Source: Sphaerisporangium sp. TRM90804 (GTDB lineage Bacteria; Actinomycetota; Actinomycetes; Streptosporangiales; Streptosporangiaceae). Taken from it: a stretch of DNA of 64,000 bases. Of this stretch, positions 42,549 to 50,455 are shown piece by piece; positions within the stretch are counted from its first letter, which is position 1, and every line of letters starts with the position of its first letter. Under the pieces are notes generated by a model that searched no databases, was not told where the DNA came from, and saw nothing but the letters and a program-made list of their open reading frames with translations. Made by a program: the position numbers and the translations under genes. The stretch is from the NCBI RefSeq assembly GCF_029846175.1, contig NZ_JARWAC010000009.1, positions 372,001 through 436,000 of the forward strand. Direction: 5' to 3'.

Positions 42549-42579
42549 ATTACAGACGTTGACGCCGCGTCAAGGTCAA
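42549..42579 (-). promoter_or_regulatory. MerR-type promoter with 19-bp spacer; leaderless start
   Basis: Minus strand: TTGACC (-35, 42574-42579), 19-base spacer (42555-42573) containing the perfect palindrome TTGACG-CGG-CGTCAA (42559-42573), then TGTAAT (-10, 42549-42554). Only six bases separate the -10 from the merR ATG, so the message should be leaderless. Over-long spacing with a central palindrome is the hallmark of MerR activation. Confidence 0.75.
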
Positions 42580-42800
42580 GCGGCCCGACGGCCGGCAGGA
42601 GGGCAGGGGCGGAGGGCGCGCGTCAAGGTCAGCGAGCCCCAGGGCCGGCCAAGGCGGAAGCCCGCGTCGAGGTCAAGCGGGCCCGACGGCCGGCAGGAGC
42701 GGAGGGCGCGCGTCAAGGTCAGCGAGCCCCAGGGCCGGCCGAGGCGGAAGCCCGCGTCAAGGTCAAGCGGGCCCGACGGCCGGCCGGGGCGCAAGGCCCG
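42568..42800. repeat. Tandem repeats carrying promoter half-sites
   Basis: A 90-bp unit occurs twice (42621-42710 and 42711-42800) after a partial copy (42568-42620). Each unit contains two copies of CGTCAAGGTCA or a close variant, starting at 42568, 42621, 42665, 42711 and 42755. The first copy is the -35/half-palindrome part of the merR promoter. The array reaches into the 3' end of the neighbouring small gene. Confidence 0.8.
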
Positions 42801-43065
42801 GGTCGTCCTGGTCGCCGAAGGTGATCACCATGTACCTGCCGTTGGCGTAGCTGACCACGGGTCGCTGGAGCATCTCTCCGACTCTGTGCGCGACCGACTG
42901 GAACAGCTCCACCATGTCGGGGGTGTCGGCGCTGACCCGGAACCGCCCCTCGGTGGCGAGCGTCTGGGCGACGTAAGGGGCGAAGGCCGCCTCGCTCCGG
43001 ATGCGCTCCTCCGCGCTGAGCGGGGTGCGGCGGGGCGCGGGACGGGGGTCGAGGGGGTGGGTCAT
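42763..43065 (-). CDS. Small 100-residue protein of unknown function
   Basis: ATG 43065 with AGGGAGA upstream, overlapping the stop of the oxidoreductase gene (ATGA). After a Pro/Arg-rich start comes a compact region (AEERIRSEAAFAPYVAQTLATEGRFRVSADTPDMVELFQSVAHRVGEMLQRPVVSYANGRYMVITFGD, broken here only by description) that alternates helices and strands. No known family is recognised. Its last 12 codons run into the tandem-repeat array. Confidence 0.6.
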   Translation of the reverse strand: MTHPLDPRPAPRRTPLSAEERIRSEAAFAPYVAQTLATEGRFRVSADTPDMVELFQSVAHRVGEMLQRPVVSYANGRYMVITFGDQDDPGLAPRPAVGPA

Positions 43066-44066
43066 CGCTGGTCTCCCTGTGATCGCCAGCCTCCCATCAT
43101 GCCATCCACGCCTCCAGCGCCCGGCCCACGTCCACCGCATGGCCCGCGTCCAACATCCGACCCGCGCCCGGTGTCCGGCGACCACGCGAGTGGTGACGTG
43201 GCCGGCGGGCGGCCGGTGAAGGCGGCGCGCGTGCCGGCGAGCCACTCGGCCATGGACACCGGCTCCCGGCCGGTGGCCTGGGGGACATCGTCGGTCACGG
43301 TGGCGCAGCCACCGCGGCGCACCCAGTCGAACAGCTCAAGCATGCCGTCGGCGTGCCAGGCGGACAGTCCCGCGGCGAGCATGCCACGCCGCGCCTCCGC
43401 CGGGGAGACCTCGGCGTACCGCACCGGCCGGGCGCAGGCGTCCGAAAGGCGGCGGGCCACGTCGGCGAGGCCGAGCGACTCAGGGCCGGTGGGGAGGTGG
43501 ACCTGGCCCACCTCCTCCTCGCCGGACAGCGCGCGGACGGCGACCGCGGCCACGTCCGCCGCCGCCACGAAGCCGACCGCGCCGTCCCCCGCCGGGGCGA
43601 GCAGCGCGCCGCGCGAGCGTACGGTCGCCGCCGCCGCCAGCAGGTCCTCCATGTACAGGTTCGGGGCCAGGTAGGTGACGGGCAGGCCGGTGCGTGCCAG
43701 GTGGGCAGCGATCCGCCGGTGGCCGCGCATGAAGCGGACCTCGCAACAGGGCTCCTGGAAGCCGTCGGCGGCGACCTTCACGACGTGCGGGCGGTGCCCG
43801 GCGGCGGCCAGCGCGTCGGCGAAGACGATCTCGGCCGCCGCCTGCCCGGGCCCGGTGGGCGACAGCAGGAAGACCCGGTCGAAGCGCCGCAGCACGTCGG
43901 GCGGCGGCGGCGCCTCGAGCGCGGCGACGAGGTGCGGCATCCCCGCCGGCAACCTCCCCGCCCGCGTCTTCGCGCGCACCATGGCGGTCGCCGGGACGCC
44001 CGCCCCGGCGAGCAGGCGGGCCAAGCGCAGGCCGACCCGCCCCGTGGCGCCCGTCACCAGGATCAC
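43062..44066 (-). CDS. NmrA-type NAD(P)-binding oxidoreductase
   Basis: 334 residues from GTG 44066 (GGAGG upstream); the frame stays open through the repeat tract, but that part is not protein-like. The N terminus is the dinucleotide-binding ILVTGATGRVGLRLARLL, followed by the NmrA/TMR-like plan (VFLLSPTGPGQ, FMRGHRRIAAHLARTGLPVTYLAPNLYMEDLL). The usual SDR catalytic Tyr-Lys pair is absent, as in NmrA proteins, which may act as NADP sensors or quinone reductases. The C terminus has a Gly/Arg-rich tail. Confidence 0.85.
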   Translation of the reverse strand: MILVTGATGRVGLRLARLLAGAGVPATAMVRAKTRAGRLPAGMPHLVAALEAPPPPDVLRRFDRVFLLSPTGPGQAAAEIVFADALAAAGHRPHVVKVAADGFQEPCCEVRFMRGHRRIAAHLARTGLPVTYLAPNLYMEDLLAAAATVRSRGALLAPAGDGAVGFVAAADVAAVAVRALSGEEEVGQVHLPTGPESLGLADVARRLSDACARPVRYAEVSPAEARRGMLAAGLSAWHADGMLELFDWVRRGGCATVTDDVPQATGREPVSMAEWLAGTRAAFTGRPPATSPLAWSPDTGRGSDVGRGPCGGRGPGAGGVDGMMGGWRSQGDQR

Positions 44067-44170
44067 CCCGCCTCCTCCCCCCGGGCGGCCCCGGCGCCGC
44101 GATCCCGACCGCACTCCTTCCGCCGCCACGACCGGCGGAAACCCGTGATGACCTGCGCTTTCCCACGCGT

Positions 44171-44480
44171 CAGCGGGAGGAACCGTCGCCGAGCATCCCG
44201 CACAGACCCCGAACCGCACGGCCCACCCGGGCCACGCCATCACCACCACGACCGCAGAAACCCCTGACGACCCGCGCTCCCCACGAACGTCAGCGGGAGG
44301 AACCGTCGCCGAGCATCCCGCACAGACCCGAACCGCACGGCCCACCTGGGCCACGCCGCCACCACCACGACCGGCAGAAACCCCTGACGACCCGCGCTCC
44401 CCACGAACGTCAGCGGGAGGAGCCGTCGCCGAGGGTCGCGCGCAGGCTTCGGACGGCGCGGCCCACCTGGGCCATGGCGC
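44171..44480. repeat. 120-bp tandem repeat at the 3' end of the FUSC gene
   Basis: Units begin with CAGCGGGAGG at 44171, 44291 and 44411, exactly 120 bp apart. The unit at 44411 includes the last codons and stop of the FUSC-type gene (minus strand); the other two are copies of that gene end lying in the intergenic space up to the NmrA gene start. The 343-bp gap between the two genes holds nothing else. Confidence 0.85.
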
Positions 44481-46737
44481 CGTCGCCGCCGGCGGACTCG
44501 CCGCAGTCGGGCGCGAGGGTGACGCGGGGCGCTCTGCCGCTGCGGATGCCGTCGGCGATGTCGTCCAGGCACGTCACCACCTCGCGCACCGCCTCCTCGG
44601 AGGGCGAGGGCGCCCCGTGCTCGGTGCGGGCGGCGGTGGCGGCGGTGGCGTCGGCCACCTGCTCCAGCGCCGTCATCGCGGGCATCCACGTGGTGACCCG
44701 CCTGCTGATCACGGCGGGTTCGGTGACCGCGCGCTGGAAGACCGTGCGCAGGTCGGCGAGGGCGTCGTAGGCCTGGCGGTGCAGCAGCGCCCGCCGCGGG
44801 TCGCCGGGGTCGAACGCGCGGCCGAGGTAACGCGACGTGGCCGACACCGCGTCGGCGAAGCGCGGCCCGACCGGCGCCTGCCAGCTCCCCGGCCACGGCA
44901 GGTATCCGAGCACCAGCACGATGGCGCAGCCGACCAGGGTGTCCACCAGCCGGATCTCCGCCAGTCTGGGCCCGGCCCCGCTGACCAGGTCGACCAGCAG
45001 CACCACCAGCGGCGCCTGGAACATCGCCATCATCCCCCAGTTGCGCTGCTGTCCGTACGGCAGGAGCGCGGAGAAGATCGCGACGGGGATCAGGATCCCG
45101 GGGCCGTACGGCACCACGGAGAGGATCACGGTGCCGATGAGGGCGCCGGCGACGGTGCCGAGGCCGCGCTGGACGGCCCGCGCGAACACCGAGCCGAAGT
45201 CCGGCTTGAGCACCAGGGCGACGGTCAGCATGATCCAGTAGGACCGTTCGATCGTGTGCACGCGGCTGAGGACTGCCGCCGCCCCCATGCACAGCGCCAG
45301 CCTGACGATGTACACGCGGGTGAGGTGGCCGTACAACATGCGCGTCCAGACGGCGTTCAGCCGCGCGGCGCGCCCGACGCGCTCGTACGGCACCTGGGCG
45401 GCGTCGATGTCGCCTCCCGACACCAGGTCGACGGCCCCCTCGACGCCCGAGCACAGGGCCCGCATGGCGGGCGTGCCGCCGTCGCACACGGGCGGGCGCG
45501 GAGGCGGCCGCCCTCCGGCCAGCGTGGCACCCACCTCCCGCACGGTCCCGGCGAGCCCTGGCGGCGGGCGGCTAGCGGGCTCCCCGGCACCGGCCGCCGC
45601 CGGCTCGGCGGGCCGCGCGGTGACACCGTCCGGGTCGGCGCCATGCGGGGCGGAGCCCCGTGCCCCTGCGCCGTGTGGGCGGGCGCCGTCCGGGTCGAAG
45701 CCCCGTACCTCCGCGCCGTCCAGGCGAGCGCTGTCCGGGTCGGAGCGCCGTGCTTCCGCGCCGTCCAGCTCGGCACCGTCCGGGTCGGAGCCCCGTACCC
45801 CTGCGCCGTGCGGGTCGGCGCCGTCCCGGTCGGAGCCCCGTACCCCTGCGCCGTGCGGGTCGGCGCCGTCCCGGGCGGAGCCCCGTACCTCCGCGCCGTC
45901 CAGGTGAGCGCCGTCCCGGTCGGAGCCCCGTGCCTCCGCGCCGGGCGGGGGCGGGGCCTCCTGGGCGAGGGACAGGAGGGCGTTGCGGATCTGGAAGGCC
46001 TGGTTGAGCAGGGCGATCAGGCGGGTGCGTTCGCGGTCGGGGCCGGCCGAGGAGGATCGGGCGCCGAAGACGGTGTCGTACCCGCTCTTGAGCGCGGTGT
46101 CGAACGCGCCGGCGTCGGTGCCGGGCGGGCCCTCCAGGAGCGTGCCGAGCGAGTCGTACGCCTTCGCCACGGCGGCCACCTCCCCGGCTCGGGGGTGCAG
46201 CGGCCAGCCGGCCAGCACCAGGAGCACCGCCCACAGCGCCCCCGCCAGGTACAGCAGGGCCCCGGGGAGCGCGGACGAGGGCAGCGGCGAGCCGACGCCG
46301 AGGACGGTCATCACCAGGAGCTGCAGCCCGCCGAGCGAGCCGGCCGCCCCGGCCGTGCTGACCAGCGCCGACAGCACGGCCATGGCGACGACGATCGGCA
46401 CCGTCCACCAGCCCAGCCCCCGGGCCGCGTGCCCGGCCGCGTACCCCGCGGCGCCACCGAGCGCCGCCGCCCCCATGCGGATGGCCCTGGCCCGGTAGGA
46501 GCCTCCCCTGTCGGCCAGCGAGGACGACATCGCCCCCATGGCGGGCAGCACGGCGTGGGCGACCAGGCCGGTGGCGAGCCCGATGATCAGCGGGGTGGTG
46601 ACCGCGACGGCCGTGCGCGCCATCGCCCCCCGCCGGGGCCGTCCCGGCGCCGGCCGCACGGTCTCCACCAGCCACCCGGGCGCGACGTCCGCCAGCCGGT
46701 GGCCGTCCGGACGGCGGAACGGGCGGGGCGAGGGCAC
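44410..46737 (-). CDS. FUSC-type membrane transporter with pentapeptide-like insert
   Basis: 775 residues. Two membrane blocks (about residues 40-180 and 475-625), each with five to six helices, flank and precede cytoplasmic helical regions, the layout of FUSC/YccS/AaeB aromatic-acid exporter-like proteins; SYWIMLTVALVLKPDFGSVFARAVQRGLGTVAGALIG-like sequence in the second block is characteristic. Residues 266-372, in the cytoplasmic part, are repeats of five residues (GAEVR GSDRD GADPH type) in 15-residue groups. Probable role: efflux of organic acids or similar compounds. The 3' end has been copied twice downstream. Confidence 0.8.
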   Translation of the reverse strand: MPSPRPFRRPDGHRLADVAPGWLVETVRPAPGRPRRGAMARTAVAVTTPLIIGLATGLVAHAVLPAMGAMSSSLADRGGSYRARAIRMGAAALGGAAGYAAGHAARGLGWWTVPIVVAMAVLSALVSTAGAAGSLGGLQLLVMTVLGVGSPLPSSALPGALLYLAGALWAVLLVLAGWPLHPRAGEVAAVAKAYDSLGTLLEGPPGTDAGAFDTALKSGYDTVFGARSSSAGPDRERTRLIALLNQAFQIRNALLSLAQEAPPPPGAEARGSDRDGAHLDGAEVRGSARDGADPHGAGVRGSDRDGADPHGAGVRGSDPDGAELDGAEARRSDPDSARLDGAEVRGFDPDGARPHGAGARGSAPHGADPDGVTARPAEPAAAGAGEPASRPPPGLAGTVREVGATLAGGRPPPRPPVCDGGTPAMRALCSGVEGAVDLVSGGDIDAAQVPYERVGRAARLNAVWTRMLYGHLTRVYIVRLALCMGAAAVLSRVHTIERSYWIMLTVALVLKPDFGSVFARAVQRGLGTVAGALIGTVILSVVPYGPGILIPVAIFSALLPYGQQRNWGMMAMFQAPLVVLLVDLVSGAGPRLAEIRLVDTLVGCAIVLVLGYLPWPGSWQAPVGPRFADAVSATSRYLGRAFDPGDPRRALLHRQAYDALADLRTVFQRAVTEPAVISRRVTTWMPAMTALEQVADATAATAARTEHGAPSPSEEAVREVVTCLDDIADGIRSGRAPRVTLAPDCGESAGGDGAMAQVGRAVRSLRATLGDGSSR
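45622..45942 (-). repeat. 45-bp in-frame minisatellite in the FUSC gene
   Basis: About seven tandem units of 45 bp (15 codons), some nearly identical, encode the pentapeptide-like insert. Length is a multiple of three throughout, so the frame is kept. Confidence 0.85.
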
Positions 46738-46752
46738 GCGCTCACGCCTCGC

Positions 46753-48843
46753 TCAGCCGACCAGTTTGTCCAGCCGTATCGGCAGGTCGCGCACCCGCAC
46801 GCCGGTGGCGTGGTGGACGGCGGAGGCGATCGCGGCCGCCGTGCCGACGATGCCGATCTCCCCGATGCCCTTGGAGCCCATCGGGTTCAGGTCGGGGTCG
46901 TCCTCCTCCACCCAGGCCGCCTCGATGTCCCGGACGTCCGCGCAGGTCGCGAGGTGGTACTGGGCGAGGTCGTGGTTGAGGTAGTCGCCGAACTCGCGGT
47001 CCAGGACGCTCTCCTCCAGCAGCGCCATCGACATGCCCATGGTCATGCCGCCGATGAACTGCGAGCGCGCCGTCTTGGGGTTGAGGATGCGCCCGGCCGC
47101 GAACACGCCGAGCAGCCTCAGCACGCGCACCTCGCCGGTGTCGACGTCCACGCCGACCTCGGCGAACTGGGCGCCGTAGGCGTGCCGGGCGAGCTTGCGC
47201 TGCCCGCGCACCTCCTGGGCGGTGTCGGCCTCGGCCGACAGGCCGGGCGGCGGCACCGCGCCGCCGTGCCGGGCCAGCTCGTCCATCAGCGCCTCGCAGG
47301 CGCGGACCACGGCCGTGCCCCACGAGGCGGTGCCCATCGACCCGCCCGCGGTCGAGGCCTTGGGCAGCGCGCTGTCGCCGACCTCCACGCGCACCCGCTC
47401 GGGCGGCACGGCGAGCGCGTCGGCCGCGAGCTGCGTCAGCACCGTCCGGGCGCCGGTGCCGATGTCGGCGGCGGCGATGCGCACCGTGAAGCGGCCGTCG
47501 GGCTCGGCACGGGCGGACGCCCGGGACGCCACGCGGTAGGCGGGGTAGGTGGAGGACGCCACGCCGGTCCCGACCAGGACACGGCCCCTGCGCCGGATCC
47601 CCGGGCGGGGGTCGCGCTCGTGCCAGCCGAACCGGCGGGCCCCCTCGCGCAGGCAGGCGACCAGGTTGCGGGAGCTGAACGGCAGCCCGCTCTCGGGGTC
47701 GCGCTCGGGGTCGTTGCGCACCCGCAGCTCCACCGGGTCGACGCCGCACGCGACGGCCAGCTCGTCCATCGCCGACTCCAGCGCGAACATGCCGGGCGCC
47801 TCGCCCGGGGCGCGCATCCACGTCGGGGTGGGCACGTCCAGCCGCACCAGGCGGTGGCTGGTGTGCCGGTGCGGGGCCGCGTACATCATCCGGGTGGCCA
47901 CGGTGGTCTGCTCGGCGAACTCGCTGATGGTCGAGGTCTGCTCGAAGGCCTCGTGGGTGATCGCCACGAGCCGCCCGTCGCCGTCGGCGCCGAGCCTGAC
48001 CCGCTGGACCGTCGGGGTGCGGTAGCCGGTGACGGCGAACATCTGCTGCCGGGTCACCGCCAGCTTGACCGGCCGCCCGACCTGCTTGGCCGCGAGCGCG
48101 GCGAGCACCACGTGCGGGTGGGCCTTGCCCTTGGAGCCGAACCCGCCGCCGACGTACGGCGAGACGATCCGCACGCGGTCGGGCGGCATGCCGAACAGCG
48201 GCGCGATCGTGGCCCGCAGGCCCGAGGCGCCCTGCGTGGAGTCGTGGACGGTGAGCCCGCCTTCCTCCCAGACGGCGACTGCCGCGTGCGGCTCCATCGG
48301 GTTGTGGTGCTCGGCGGGCGTGGCGTAGGTCGCGTCGACCACGACGGCGGCCGAGGCGAGCGCGGCCTCGGGGTCCCCGAGCGAGCTGTCGGTGGGATAG
48401 TCCGGGTTGACGTGGTCGGGCCGGTACATGCCCGGGTGGTCCACCCGCAGGGCGACGTCGTGCGGCCGCTCCTCGTACTGGACGCGCAGCAGCCGCGCCG
48501 CCTCGCAGGCCTGCTCGTAGGTCTCGGCGACCACCACGGCGACGTACTGGCCGCGGTAGGCCACCTGCCTGGACTGCAGCACGGCGAGCTCGGCGGCGGC
48601 CGACGGCGCGAGCCGGGGCGCGTTGCCGTGCCACATGGCCGCGATGACGCCCGGCCACTGCAGGACGGCGTCGACGTCCACGTCGACGACCTCGCCCCGC
48701 GCGATGGCAGCCTGGACGGGGACGGCGTAGGCCACGTCGCGCGGGCGGTGCTCGTAGGCGTACCGGGCCCGCCCGGTGACCTTCTCGGGGCCGTCGACGC
48801 GGTCGAGCGCCGAGCCGGTTACCCGCGCGCCTGTGACGGTCAT
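46753..48843 (-). CDS. Molybdopterin subunit of aldehyde/xanthine-type oxidoreductase (PaoC-like)
   Basis: 696 residues from ATG 48843. Molybdenum cofactor motifs: YVGGGFGSKG, MRAPGEAPGMFALE, ADIGTGARTVLTQ and the catalytic base Glu in GIGEIGIVGTA. Its closest layout is the YagR/PaoC large subunit of the three-subunit aldehyde oxidoreductases in the xanthine oxidase family, rather than a true xanthine dehydrogenase. It carries out hydroxylation of an aldehyde or heterocycle. Third gene of the operon, ATGA-overlapping the FAD subunit. No XdhC-type maturation gene is nearby. Confidence 0.9.
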   Translation of the reverse strand: MTVTGARVTGSALDRVDGPEKVTGRARYAYEHRPRDVAYAVPVQAAIARGEVVDVDVDAVLQWPGVIAAMWHGNAPRLAPSAAAELAVLQSRQVAYRGQYVAVVVAETYEQACEAARLLRVQYEERPHDVALRVDHPGMYRPDHVNPDYPTDSSLGDPEAALASAAVVVDATYATPAEHHNPMEPHAAVAVWEEGGLTVHDSTQGASGLRATIAPLFGMPPDRVRIVSPYVGGGFGSKGKAHPHVVLAALAAKQVGRPVKLAVTRQQMFAVTGYRTPTVQRVRLGADGDGRLVAITHEAFEQTSTISEFAEQTTVATRMMYAAPHRHTSHRLVRLDVPTPTWMRAPGEAPGMFALESAMDELAVACGVDPVELRVRNDPERDPESGLPFSSRNLVACLREGARRFGWHERDPRPGIRRRGRVLVGTGVASSTYPAYRVASRASARAEPDGRFTVRIAAADIGTGARTVLTQLAADALAVPPERVRVEVGDSALPKASTAGGSMGTASWGTAVVRACEALMDELARHGGAVPPPGLSAEADTAQEVRGQRKLARHAYGAQFAEVGVDVDTGEVRVLRLLGVFAAGRILNPKTARSQFIGGMTMGMSMALLEESVLDREFGDYLNHDLAQYHLATCADVRDIEAAWVEEDDPDLNPMGSKGIGEIGIVGTAAAIASAVHHATGVRVRDLPIRLDKLVG

Positions 48844-49826
48844 GGTGCCTCCGCGAGGTCGGTGAGCACGCGGACCAGCAGGTTGCGGGCCAGCGGCACC
48901 TTGTAGGCGTTCCCCGGCAGGGGACGGGCCCCCGCCAGCTCCAGCTCGGCGGCTCGGGTGAACTCCGCCTCGGTCGCCTCGGCCCCGCGCAGGGCGGCCT
49001 CGGCCGTCTCCGCGCGCCACGGCACGTGCGCGACCGCGCCGAGCGCGATGCGGCAGTCGCGGACGACGCCGCCCGCGACCTCCAGGGCCGCGGCCACCGA
49101 CACCACCGCGAAGGAGAACGACGCCCGGTCGCGCACCTTGCGGTAGCGGGACCGGGCGGCGAGCGGCAGCGGCGGCAGCTCCACCGCCGTGATCAGGTCG
49201 CCGGGGCCGAGCACGGTGTCCCGCTGCGGCTGGTCGCCGGGGAGGCGGTGCAGCCCGGGCATCGGCACGGCGCGCGGGCCGCCGGGGCCCTCGACGTGGA
49301 CCGTGGCGCCCAGCGCGGCCAGGGCCACCGCCATGTCGGACGGCTGGGTGGCGACGCAGCTCTCGGAGTGGCCGATGATCGCCAGGTTGCGGTGGTCGCC
49401 TTCGCGCGCCGGGCAGCCGGAGCCGGGCTGCCGCTTGTTGCAGGGCTTGGTGACGTCCTGGAAGTAGGAGCAGCGGGTGCGCTGGAGGAGGTTGCCCCCG
49501 ACCGTGGCCATGTTGCGGATCTGGCCGGAGGCGCCGGCCAGCACGGCCTGCGACAGCACCGGGTAGCGGCGCCGCACCAGGGGGTGGGCGGCCAGCTCGC
49601 CGTTGCGCACCCCGCCGCCGACGAGCAGGCCGCCGCCGGCGGTCTCCTCGATGGTGGCCGGGGCGATGCGGGTGACGTCCACGAGCGTGTGCGGCGTGGC
49701 GACGCCGAGGCGCATCAGGTCGACGAGGTTGGTGCCGCCGCCGAGGAACACCGCGCCGTCGCCCGCGCCGACGGCCTCCACCGCCGCACGGGTGCTGGCG
49801 GCGCGCTGGTAGCCGAACGGCCTCAC
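48840..49826 (-). CDS. FAD subunit of aldehyde/xanthine-type oxidoreductase (PaoB-like)
   Basis: 328 residues from GTG 49826. FAD-binding motifs FLGGGTNLVDLM and IRNMATVGGNLLQRTRC are present. The segment RCSYFQDVTKPCNKRQPGSGCPA supplies the extra cysteines that bind a [4Fe-4S] cluster in E. coli PaoB (YagS), so this subunit probably has that additional cluster. It passes electrons from the molybdenum site through Fe-S centres to FAD. Overlaps both neighbours by four bases. Confidence 0.9.
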   Translation of the reverse strand: MRPFGYQRAASTRAAVEAVGAGDGAVFLGGGTNLVDLMRLGVATPHTLVDVTRIAPATIEETAGGGLLVGGGVRNGELAAHPLVRRRYPVLSQAVLAGASGQIRNMATVGGNLLQRTRCSYFQDVTKPCNKRQPGSGCPAREGDHRNLAIIGHSESCVATQPSDMAVALAALGATVHVEGPGGPRAVPMPGLHRLPGDQPQRDTVLGPGDLITAVELPPLPLAARSRYRKVRDRASFSFAVVSVAAALEVAGGVVRDCRIALGAVAHVPWRAETAEAALRGAEATEAEFTRAAELELAGARPLPGNAYKVPLARNLLVRVLTDLAEAP

Positions 49827-50374
49827 GGCGCCACCCGCCTGATCGCCTCGACGATGTTGGGGTAGGCGCCGCAGCGGCACAGGTTGCCGCTCATCCGCTC
49901 GCGGATCTCCTCCTCGTCCAGCACGACCGGGCCGTCGCCTTCGCTGACCGCGCTGGGCCACCCGTCCTGCGCCTCGGCGAGCATGCCGACCGCCGAGCAG
50001 AGCTGGCCGGGCGTGCAGTAGCCGCACTGGAAGGCGTCGTACTCGATGAACGCCTCCTGCAGCGGGTGCGGGCTGTCGCCGCCCGCCAGGCCCTCGATGG
50101 TCGTGATCTCCCGGTCGTCGACGGTGACCGTGAGCGTCAGGCACGACTTGACGCGCCGGCCGTCGACCAGGACCGTGCACGCCCCGCACTGGCCGTGGTC
50201 GCAGCCCTTCTTGGAGCCGGTCAGGTCGAGGCGCTCCCGCAGCGTGTCCAGGAGCGTCTCCCGGGTGTCCACGGTGATGGGATGGACGTCCTTGTTGACC
50301 GACAGCCGCAGGTCGCTGGTGATCGGGGCCGGGGCGGCGGCGTCACCTCGGATCGTGTTCGCTTCGCCGTTCAC
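49823..50374 (-). CDS. [2Fe-2S] subunit of aldehyde/xanthine-type oxidoreductase (PaoA-like)
   Basis: 183 residues from GTG 50374, chosen because AAGGAAG precedes it; ATG 50425 is also in frame. Two 2Fe-2S clusters are encoded: plant-ferredoxin type (GCDHGQCGACTV...C) and the alpha-helical type (CGYCTPGQ ... GNLCRCGAYPNI). E. coli PaoA carries a Tat signal; none is seen here, so the enzyme is probably cytoplasmic. First gene of the operon, 82 bp downstream of the tryptophan dioxygenase stop. Confidence 0.9.
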   Translation of the reverse strand: MNGEANTIRGDAAAPAPITSDLRLSVNKDVHPITVDTRETLLDTLRERLDLTGSKKGCDHGQCGACTVLVDGRRVKSCLTLTVTVDDREITTIEGLAGGDSPHPLQEAFIEYDAFQCGYCTPGQLCSAVGMLAEAQDGWPSAVSEGDGPVVLDEEEIRERMSGNLCRCGAYPNIVEAIRRVAP

Positions 50375-50455
50375 CCGCGCTTCCTTACCCGGGCCCGGCC
50401 ATGCTTTATCCCACCGGAGGTTCATCTCTCGGCAGCGGACGCTCCAAGGCGCCGC

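Noticed and set aside
42568-45942. Repeat tracts considered as CRISPR arrays
   Set aside because: The units are directly adjacent without unique spacers, their periods vary, and no cas genes are present; the cysteine-bearing nuclease at 805 is only Cas4-like.
44617-48906. A 1429-codon open frame on the plus strand
   Set aside because: It is antisense to the FUSC transporter, molybdopterin subunit and their clear family motifs; long antisense frames are expected at this GC content and its translation is low-complexity (His/Gly/Arg/Ala).
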